Positions 14,673 through 19,972 of a stretch of 19,972 bases of DNA are shown here, one piece after another (within the stretch, counting starts at the first letter, position 1; each line of letters opens with the position of its first letter). The notes beneath the pieces were generated by a model. The model had not been told where the DNA came from. It did not search any database and was given only the letters and a program-made list of their open reading frames with translations. Both the position numbers and the translations under genes were made by a program. The stretch comes from Nitrospiraceae bacterium UBA6898 (lineage in GTDB: Bacteria; Nitrospirota; Thermodesulfovibrionia; Thermodesulfovibrionales; UBA6898): contig DKBO01000143.1 of NCBI GenBank assembly GCA_002448975.1, positions 36,521 to 56,492 on the forward strand. The letters run 5' to 3'.

Positions 14673-14694
14673 ACCTGCATCATATGATGCAGGT
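14673..14694. repeat. Perfect 22-bp palindrome between the Nudix and cytochrome genes
   Basis: ACCTGCATCAT is followed immediately by its exact reverse complement, beginning two nt after the Nudix stop codon. There is no spacer and no T-run, so it is a poor intrinsic terminator. It could be an operator for the cytochrome gene 40 bp downstream, or a cruciform or terminator-like stem. Confidence 0.7.
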
Positions 14695-14734
14695 CATGGA
14701 GCCGGTTCCGGCCGCGGATTAAGATAGCTGTATC

Positions 14735-14971
14735 ATGAAAACAGCGATGATTATTGCCCTAGGGTTCGGTGTGACGATCTTCCTGCCATCTCCGGCATCT
14801 GCGGCCTGCACGGTATGTCATAGCAAGAACCCGAAGATGGTCAGAATGCATGAAGCGCTCGGATTCAATGATTGCTTTATGTGCCACGGACCCGGGAAGA
14901 AAAAATACTTCGCAGAGCGGAAAGAACAGATGGCTACAGACCCGCTCTGCAATGGCTGCCATAAAAGCTGA
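14735..14971 (+). CDS. Small periplasmic triheme cytochrome c
   Basis: A 78-residue precursor. Residues 1-23 form a signal peptide ending PASA. The mature part of about 55 residues has three CxxCH haem-binding sites: Cys25-His29 (CTVCH), Cys47-His51 (CFMCH) and Cys72-His76 (CNGCH). It should carry three covalently bound haems and move electrons in the periplasm. Only one His (His39) lies outside the motifs, so full bis-His ligation of all three haems, as in cytochrome c7, is impossible within one chain. Met or Lys ligands, open sites or oligomers are possible. The ribosome site is weak. The stop codon directly abuts the stop of the convergent radical SAM gene. Its partner enzyme is not in this window. 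Confidence 0.85.
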   Translation: MKTAMIIALGFGVTIFLPSPASAACTVCHSKNPKMVRMHEALGFNDCFMCHGPGKKKYFAERKEQMATDPLCNGCHKS

Positions 14972-16306
14972 TCAGCGTTTTTTCGAAATATTTTCCCAGA
15001 GCGGACCCTTGATGCCGCTCTCCCGGAGCCTTCGCTGAAGTCGGGAATGGATATTGATCTCATAGCCGGGCATTACCCAGTTCCGTTTTTGCGAGATATC
15101 TTCCCGTATGCTGTCATAGTCGCTGATCTGCTGGGAGAGGTAGAACACCGGTTCTAAGCCGGGCTCGGGTATCCCGAGGTCATGCCAAGCAAGATCGGCA
15201 AGGACCGTTCCCGGGAAGATCCTTATGCCGGTCATGACAACTGCGGCATCGGGCTGCAGCTCTTCGAGCCGCTCCATCGTCACCTTAACCGTTTCGTCCG
15301 TATCACCCGGGCCCCCGGCAAACACAAAGTGACAGAACTTGAGGCCGCTTGACCTGCAGATGTCTGAAGCCTTTCTCGCCGTTCTCGCGCTAAAGTTCTT
15401 GCCGAGGTTTCTCAACACGCTATCCTCGAGCGAGTCGGTTCCGAACTCTACACCCGTACATCCTGCATGTACCATGGCATCTGCAAGCTCACCGGTCAAA
15501 TATGCAGGGCTGGCATAACAGGACCAGGTGACATGAAGGTTGCGCCTGATGATCTCATCACATACTGCCGCTGCGTGCGCAGCCGGGTAGTTGAATACGC
15601 TGTCGACGATAAAAAAATGCCGGGCTCCTGTCTGTTCCATGACCTCCTCGAACTCATCAGCAACAGCCTCGGGACTTCTCAACCTCATCCGTCTTCCCTC
15701 GACGGCCGGATAGGTGCAGTAGATGCAGCTGAACGGACAGCCCCTTTTCGTCTGAATATTCAGCATGCCGCCGAGATGGTAATAGGCAGCGGTGTCAAAT
15801 AGACCCCTGTCCGGAACGGTCCCGTCGATCTCCCCGATCCTCGATCTTGCCGCACGGACAATCCTGCCGTCCATCTGCCTGTCCGATGAGATATCTTTCA
15901 GCAGCCGCGGAAATGCCCGTTCTCCCTCACCGGCAATGCCGAAGTCAGCGCCGAGTTCCCGCATGAAGGCCCCGGGCATGATCGTGAATCCTGAACCGCC
16001 GAGAATAACCGGCACGCCGGTATGTTTTCTCACTGAGGCCATGGCCTTCCGGTAGTCGCGAAGATAGGAGTGTTTCTTCGGATAGGCAACATCGTCGATA
16101 TTCCGGAGCGACATGCCGATGATCTCCGGACGAAATGCCGCAATGTCCCCAGCTATGGCATGTTCAGGATCGTCAGCGAAGCAGAGGTCAAGCGCACGGA
16201 CGAGATGACCGTGGCGCTTGAGCGCGGCGGCAACATATGCGAGGCCGAGCGGGAATGCGGGGTCCGGAAGATGCTCCCGGTTCGGTGATATAAGGAGTAC
16301 CCGCAT
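14972..16306 (-). CDS. Cobalamin-binding radical SAM protein (third of the cluster)
   Basis: A 444-residue class B radical SAM protein. The N-terminal Rossmann-like cobalamin-binding domain (about 1-140) opens MRVLLISPNREHLPDPAFPLGLAY and includes VPVILGGSGFTIMP and FGIAGEGERAFP. The radical SAM barrel has the [4Fe-4S] motif Cys190-x3-Cys194-x2-Cys197 in KRGCPFSCIYC and later VEFGTDSLED and HFVFAGGPGDT. Enzymes of this class use adenosyl radicals and cobalamin for methyl transfer, ring formation or other C-C bond chemistry. It lies 4 nt after the preceding radical SAM gene and ends the operon, its stop codon touching that of the convergent cytochrome gene. The substrate is unknown; the adjacent ketosynthase-like gene suggests a lipid or polyketide. 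Confidence 0.9.
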   Translation of the reverse strand: MRVLLISPNREHLPDPAFPLGLAYVAAALKRHGHLVRALDLCFADDPEHAIAGDIAAFRPEIIGMSLRNIDDVAYPKKHSYLRDYRKAMASVRKHTGVPVILGGSGFTIMPGAFMRELGADFGIAGEGERAFPRLLKDISSDRQMDGRIVRAARSRIGEIDGTVPDRGLFDTAAYYHLGGMLNIQTKRGCPFSCIYCTYPAVEGRRMRLRSPEAVADEFEEVMEQTGARHFFIVDSVFNYPAAHAAAVCDEIIRRNLHVTWSCYASPAYLTGELADAMVHAGCTGVEFGTDSLEDSVLRNLGKNFSARTARKASDICRSSGLKFCHFVFAGGPGDTDETVKVTMERLEELQPDAAVVMTGIRIFPGTVLADLAWHDLGIPEPGLEPVFYLSQQISDYDSIREDISQKRNWVMPGYEINIHSRLQRRLRESGIKGPLWENISKKR

Positions 16307-16310
16307 CTTC

Positions 16311-17651
16311 TTACAGTCCCCTGAATATCCTGAGGATAGAGCTGAGTTTTATGCCTTTTCCCCTGAAGCTGCTGAAGAGACCGGCCATGATCTTGCCCGG
16401 TGAAAGATAGAACGATGCATAGGCCTTTTTCAGCAACTCTTCGAGGTCCTTCGGGCTGAGATGGTCCGTCCTGATCACCGCGTGAAGACAGTCATAAAGG
16501 TCCCAGTCACGGCAGATGATCCTGTCCTGGACATCTTCATATAATCTTGTGCCGGGATAGGGCGTGAGGATCGTGAACTGCACGGCCTGGGGATTGATCT
16601 CTTTTGCATAGCCTATCGTATCCATGATCATTTCCCGTGTTTCATGAGGGTTCCCGATAATGAAACTCCCGTGTACCGATATCCGGTGCTTTTTCAGGAG
16701 TTTGGTCACATCCTTTGCCATCCTATCGGTCGTTTTCTTGTTGTAGCTGTCAAGGGTACTCTGATGGCGGGCTTCGAATCCGATGAAGATGTATTTGCAG
16801 CCTGCGTCTGCCATCCTCGCCACCATCTCCTCGTTTTTCAGAAGCGTGTCTGCTCGTGAAAAGCACCACCAGTAGATATCAAGTTCTCTCCGCAGGATCT
16901 CTTCACAGATGGTGAAAACCCTGCTGGGATCGAGCGTGAAATTATCGTCAAGGAATGCAATGCCGTCGAAACCGTAACGGGTAACGATTTCGGTGATCTC
17001 GTCAACGACCTTGAGCGGACTGCGGGCACGCCATCTTCTTCCGCTGAACTCTGTAGAGCAGCAGAAGGAGCAGCCGAAGGGGCAGCCCCTGCTGGTCAGG
17101 ATCGAAGTCATCTTGCGTCCGCCCATCTCGAGGTGGCGGTATGCATTCATGTCGAGAAGGTCACGTGCGGGAAGAAGCTCGTCTATGTTGGCCATGAAGC
17201 CCCGTTCAGGGTTGCGCTGCAGCACGCCGTCCGTCAGATAGCTGATGCCCTTTACGTCAGCCGTTTTATTTGTGCTGATAGCAGCGGCAAGCTCCAGCAT
17301 GGTCTGCTCGCCTTCTTCGCGCACGACGAAATCGCAGAGGCCGGTCCGGAGCACTTCTTCGTCCCTATAGCTTACATGCGGCCCGCCCATGACAACCGTG
17401 CATCCGGCGTCCTTTGCATCTTTTGCAAGCCGCAGGCTGCTCTTGTATCTGCTCGTGTCGGCTGAGATGCCGACCATGTCGTATTTCCCGAAATCCGTCT
17501 TTTCATCGGTCACGTTGTAATCGACAATACTGACGTCATGGCCGTTGTTCCTGAGCACTGCAGCGATATAGGCGATCCCGAGCGGCGGCAGGATGAACCC
17601 CACTTTCCGGTACGTATCTTCCTTGAAAGGATATGCCAGCAGGATATTCAT
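16311..17651 (-). CDS. Cobalamin-binding radical SAM protein (second of the cluster)
   Basis: A 446-residue protein with the same architecture as its neighbours. The cobalamin-binding domain (about 1-140) has ILPPLGIAYIAAVLRNNGHDV, CTVVMGGPHVSY and VVREEGEQTM. The radical SAM motif is Cys190-x3-Cys194-x2-Cys197 in SRGCPFGCSFC. It continues with IAFLDDNFTLDP, YIFIGFEARHQ, HGSFIIGNPHET and LTPYPGTRLYED, a layout shared with HpnJ/HpnP-like and other B12-dependent radical SAM enzymes. The start overlaps the DUF2062 gene stop by 4 nt (ATGA). It is clearly not a recent copy of either neighbour, as the sequences differ throughout outside the motifs. A distinct step in the same pathway is the simplest reading. 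Confidence 0.9.
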   Translation of the reverse strand: MNILLAYPFKEDTYRKVGFILPPLGIAYIAAVLRNNGHDVSIVDYNVTDEKTDFGKYDMVGISADTSRYKSSLRLAKDAKDAGCTVVMGGPHVSYRDEEVLRTGLCDFVVREEGEQTMLELAAAISTNKTADVKGISYLTDGVLQRNPERGFMANIDELLPARDLLDMNAYRHLEMGGRKMTSILTSRGCPFGCSFCCSTEFSGRRWRARSPLKVVDEITEIVTRYGFDGIAFLDDNFTLDPSRVFTICEEILRRELDIYWWCFSRADTLLKNEEMVARMADAGCKYIFIGFEARHQSTLDSYNKKTTDRMAKDVTKLLKKHRISVHGSFIIGNPHETREMIMDTIGYAKEINPQAVQFTILTPYPGTRLYEDVQDRIICRDWDLYDCLHAVIRTDHLSPKDLEELLKKAYASFYLSPGKIMAGLFSSFRGKGIKLSSILRIFRGL

Positions 17652-18061
17652 GACCTGAACCTGCGCGCGACCCTGACAGTCAGGAAGTACGACAGCGAGC
17701 CGACAGCGAGGCCGAGGACAATGCTTCCGATCATTGTCGGCATGATGTAGGTCTTCAGCACCGAGAGGTCAGTGGTGAACTTCACGTCCAGCAGACTGCC
17801 GCTCAGCATCAGGCTGCCGATCTGGGCACTGACAAAGAGGATGAAGGGAAAGGAGAAGGGGTTTGAAATCTGGGTGCCGAGGAAGACGATAACGATGTTC
17901 AGCCTGAGAAGATAGGCAAGACCGATAGCCAATAGGGTGTGGAGTCCGAGAAAGGGCAGGATGCCGATGAAGTTACCCAGAGCGATGGCAAAGGCGATCT
18001 CGGAAGGCAGCAGGCCTTTTCTGAGAAAACCCCTTATTGTTTCCCGGTATTTGCTGAACAT
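17648..18061 (-). CDS. DUF2062 family membrane protein
   Basis: A 137-residue protein with start at ATG 18061-18059, which overlaps the upstream TGA by one base (TGATG). A longer frame to 18136 would lie inside the upstream gene and is less likely. After a short basic, amphipathic N-terminus (FSKYRETIRGFLRKG) come about three hydrophobic segments: GNFIGILPFLGLHTLLAIGL, the region around LNIVIVFLGTQISNPFSFPF, and MIGSIVLGLAVGSLSYFL. The G-x-FIG-x-x-P, LRxN and SNP-x-SFPF pattern is typical of DUF2062. The biochemical role of the family is not established; members often sit beside lipid or cell-envelope genes. Being locked by overlaps between two radical SAM genes suggests it serves the same pathway at the membrane. 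Confidence 0.85.
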   Translation of the reverse strand: MFSKYRETIRGFLRKGLLPSEIAFAIALGNFIGILPFLGLHTLLAIGLAYLLRLNIVIVFLGTQISNPFSFPFILFVSAQIGSLMLSGSLLDVKFTTDLSVLKTYIMPTMIGSIVLGLAVGSLSYFLTVRVARRFRS

Positions 18062-19338
18062 CAGTACGAGAAGTCCTGCCAGGCCCTCTTGAACCCCCAG
18101 TTCATGGGCCCGAAGACCATGAGGCTCCTTCTCCATGCCGGCAGCCGTTTAAACATCGAGCCCCAGGAATAGAACTGACGGTTTGCCCAGAGATATCCTT
18201 CCCGCAGTTCCTCTGGCGTCATGTTCCGGGGCCTGAAGACCACATGGGCCATATCGTACTTCGACCAGTCCATGGTCAGGATCCTCCCCTCCTCCATCAT
18301 CCGGCTGAAGACCTTGGTGCCGGGGTAGGGCGTCAGGACCGTGAAGAGCGTACTGTCGAGACGGGTCCTTTCGGCAAAGCTTACCACCGTCTCAAAGGAT
18401 GCTTTTGTGTCCCAGTCATATCCGAAGATGAAAGAGCCCTGTATGCCGATGCCGTGGTCATGAATGCGCTTTATGGCGTCGGCATACTTTTCCGCCCTAT
18501 TGAAGGACTTGTTCAGGTTGTTGAGACCTTCCTGTGTGAGGGTCTCGAAACCGATGAACATCCCGTAGCAGCCGCTCTCCTGGGCGAGGTTCAGCAGTTC
18601 CGGGTTCTCCGCGAGGGTCACGGAGGTCTGGCTGAGCCATTTGAAGGGATACTGTTTCAAAAGAGTGAAGAGTTCTTTTGCATAGCCGGGGTTGCCCGTG
18701 ATATTGTCATCAACAATGAAGAGGAAGTTCGCCCCGCCAGTTATGGTCTTGAGTTCCTTCTCGATGTCCTCCAGCGGCCGGTAGCGGTAGGTTTTCCCGT
18801 AAAAGGCGGTGACCGAGCAGAAGTCGCAGTCAAAGGGGCAGCCGCGGGTGGTCTGGATAGTGTTGGTGAAGAAGTAACCGTCTTTTTTCAGCAGGTCCCT
18901 GCGGGCAGGAGGCAGGCCTGCCAGGTCAGAGGCGGCAGGAGGCGAATAGCGTTCCCTGAGCCTACCGGAACCTGCGTCGCTGATGATGGTATGCCACACC
19001 GTGTCTGCCTCGCCGATCATCACAGCGTCTGCATGCCTGCCGGCTTCTTCGGGAAGCCATGTTGCATGGAACCCTCCCATGACAACTTTTGTGCCGTTCT
19101 TCCTGAAGAGGTCGGCCAGCTGATATCCCCGGAGCGCAAGGGGTGTCATGATCGAGATGGCAGCGAGGTCAAAGCCGTCAAATGTGATATCCGAAACGTT
19201 CTCATCCTGAATCGTGATCCCGATATCCGGGGGGGTGAGGGCGGCGAGCGTGGTCATGCTGAGATAGGGGAACCGGAAGACCATGTTCGACCAGATCGAT
19301 CCCTCAGGCCACTTCGGTATGACAAGGGTTATGTTCAT
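18061..19338 (-). CDS. Cobalamin-binding radical SAM protein (first of the cluster)
   Basis: A 425-residue protein. The N-terminal cobalamin-binding-like domain (about 1-125) has FRFPYLSMTTLAALTPPDI, TKVVMGGFHATWLP and VMIGEADTVW. The radical SAM domain carries Cys167-x3-Cys171-x2-Cys174 in TRGCPFDCDFC, then FLFIVDDNITGNPGYAKEL, GMFIGFETLTQEGLNNLNK, GSFIFGYDWDT and LTPYPGTKVFSRM. The C-terminal 80 residues are rich in Trp, Tyr and Arg and resemble the tail of DUF4070-type B12 radical SAM proteins. It starts within a 4-nt ATGA overlap with the ketosynthase stop and ends with a 1-nt overlap with the DUF2062 gene. Function is probably modification of an acyl or polyketide intermediate; the substrate is unknown. 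Confidence 0.9.
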   Translation of the reverse strand: MNITLVIPKWPEGSIWSNMVFRFPYLSMTTLAALTPPDIGITIQDENVSDITFDGFDLAAISIMTPLALRGYQLADLFRKNGTKVVMGGFHATWLPEEAGRHADAVMIGEADTVWHTIISDAGSGRLRERYSPPAASDLAGLPPARRDLLKKDGYFFTNTIQTTRGCPFDCDFCSVTAFYGKTYRYRPLEDIEKELKTITGGANFLFIVDDNITGNPGYAKELFTLLKQYPFKWLSQTSVTLAENPELLNLAQESGCYGMFIGFETLTQEGLNNLNKSFNRAEKYADAIKRIHDHGIGIQGSFIFGYDWDTKASFETVVSFAERTRLDSTLFTVLTPYPGTKVFSRMMEEGRILTMDWSKYDMAHVVFRPRNMTPEELREGYLWANRQFYSWGSMFKRLPAWRRSLMVFGPMNWGFKRAWQDFSY

Positions 19339-19972
19339 CGTTCTTTCTTCAGGACAATCGCGGCCGCGCTTCCGCCTGTGGAGAATGATGCCATGAGCGC
19401 AGACTCTGCCTGCAGTTTTCTCGGTCTGCCGATGACGAGATCAAGCCCGCATTCTTCGAACGGTTGATCAAGTCCGGCGATTGCAGGCAGGATACCCCGG
19501 TTCATGCAGAGAGCAGCCGACGCCACCCGCAGGATGCCGTCACCGGGAAAATACCCATGGTATGACCGGTATGCGGTAACCGGGACAGTAGTCCCGACTG
19601 TCTTGCCGAGCACATCAGCCTCAAGCCGGTCGAGATCAGGGGTTGCATTTGCACATGCGGATATGAAACCCGGCGCTCCAATGTCTGCTGCAGCGAGCGC
19701 CCCCTGTATCGCCCTCTCCATGGAAATGCGGGTCGTGTCATATGATATGTTCGGTGTTGGATATGATGCGATCTCAACCGTCCCGACTGTGCAGTAGACC
19801 CGGGCATTCCTCTGGCGTGCATCATCAAGCCGCTCAAGGATGACGGTCGCTCCCCCTTCTCCGAGCACAAAGCCATTTCTTCTTCTGTCAAAGGGCTTCA
19901 TCTCGTTTGAGACAATGCCGAAGGATGCGTAGCCGATGATCGTCGAGATGCTCAGTTCGTCAGCTCCCGTAA
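19335..19972 (-). CDS. Beta-ketoacyl synthase-fold protein, C-terminal part (5' end beyond window)
   Basis: The frame is open to the right edge; 211 codons of the C-terminal half are present. KS marks are TGADELSISTIIGYASFG, KPFDRRRNGFVLGEGGATVI and the final FSTGGSAAAIVLKKE. KAS enzymes need Cys-His-His. The Cys region is off the window, but both His sites can be judged. Where NAHGTxTP is expected the protein reads SACANATP, placing Cys at the His site. Where KSxxGHxxGAAG is expected it reads RSYHGYFPGDG, placing Tyr at the second His and Arg for the Lys. This suggests a non-condensing chain-length-factor-like partner or an unusual KS. It overlaps the following radical SAM gene by 4 nt. Confidence 0.85.
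   Translation of the reverse strand, partial: TGADELSISTIIGYASFGIVSNEMKPFDRRRNGFVLGEGGATVILERLDDARQRNARVYCTVGTVEIASYPTPNISYDTTRISMERAIQGALAAADIGAPGFISACANATPDLDRLEADVLGKTVGTTVPVTAYRSYHGYFPGDGILRVASAALCMNRGILPAIAGLDQPFEECGLDLVIGRPRKLQAESALMASFSTGGSAAAIVLKKER

Noticed and set aside
18244..19467. Plus-strand 407-codon open frame
   Set aside because: It is antisense to the first radical SAM gene and part of the ketosynthase gene, both with clear catalytic motifs; a shadow frame.

Overview
The window looks like chromosomal DNA of a Gram-negative, probably anaerobic bacterium. Supporting signs are periplasmic binding and receptor proteins, a signal-peptide multihaem cytochrome c, several [4Fe-4S] radical SAM enzymes and a sigma-54 activator. 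The gene mix (FeS-free MutY-like glycosylase, small CxxCH cytochrome, cobalamin-binding radical SAM cluster with a ketosynthase) would fit Nitrospirota or Desulfobacterota. That placement is inference from gene content; no rRNA or other marker is present. There are no tRNAs, rRNAs, insertion sequences, CRISPR arrays or phage genes.

Region 1 (1-692, minus) is the 5' part of a MutY/EndoIII-fold DNA glycosylase that runs off the left edge. About 350 bp without a recognisable gene follows (693-1039).

Region 2 (1040-13925, all minus) is a complete chemosensory locus, transcribed right to left: cheW, a periplasmic type-1 substrate-binding protein, an MCP receptor, cheR, a lone receiver, cheA, cheB, cheY, a CheX-type phosphatase and a second CheY-like receiver. 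From mcp to the last CheY the genes overlap by 1-20 nt, so this is one translationally coupled operon. After gaps of 213 and 230 bp come an NtrC-type sigma-54 activator (receiver-AAA+-Fis HTH) and a multi-TM PAS histidine kinase. Directly upstream of cheW is a good -24/-12 (sigma-54) promoter, TGGCATG-N4-TTGC. Its predicted start is about 26 nt before the cheW ATG. Three interlocking GGGCATT inverted-repeat arms sit 80-135 nt upstream of that start, where enhancer-binding proteins usually bind. The locus may therefore be controlled by the activator encoded at its own end.

Region 3 (14272-14971, plus) has a divergent Nudix (MutT-type) hydrolase, a perfect 22-bp palindrome and a 78-residue triheme cytochrome c. 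The cytochrome's stop codon directly abuts the convergent stop of the next gene.

Region 4 (14972-19972, minus) is a tight operon entering from the right edge: a ketosynthase-fold protein (5' end missing), a cobalamin-binding radical SAM protein, a DUF2062 membrane protein and two more cobalamin-binding radical SAM proteins. Junctions are 1-4 nt overlaps or a 4-nt gap. The ketosynthase has Cys and Tyr where the two catalytic His residues normally lie, so it may be a chain-length-factor-like partner. Together the genes suggest an uncharacterised lipid or polyketide modification pathway, loosely like loci proposed for ladderane-type lipids. The product cannot be read from the sequence.
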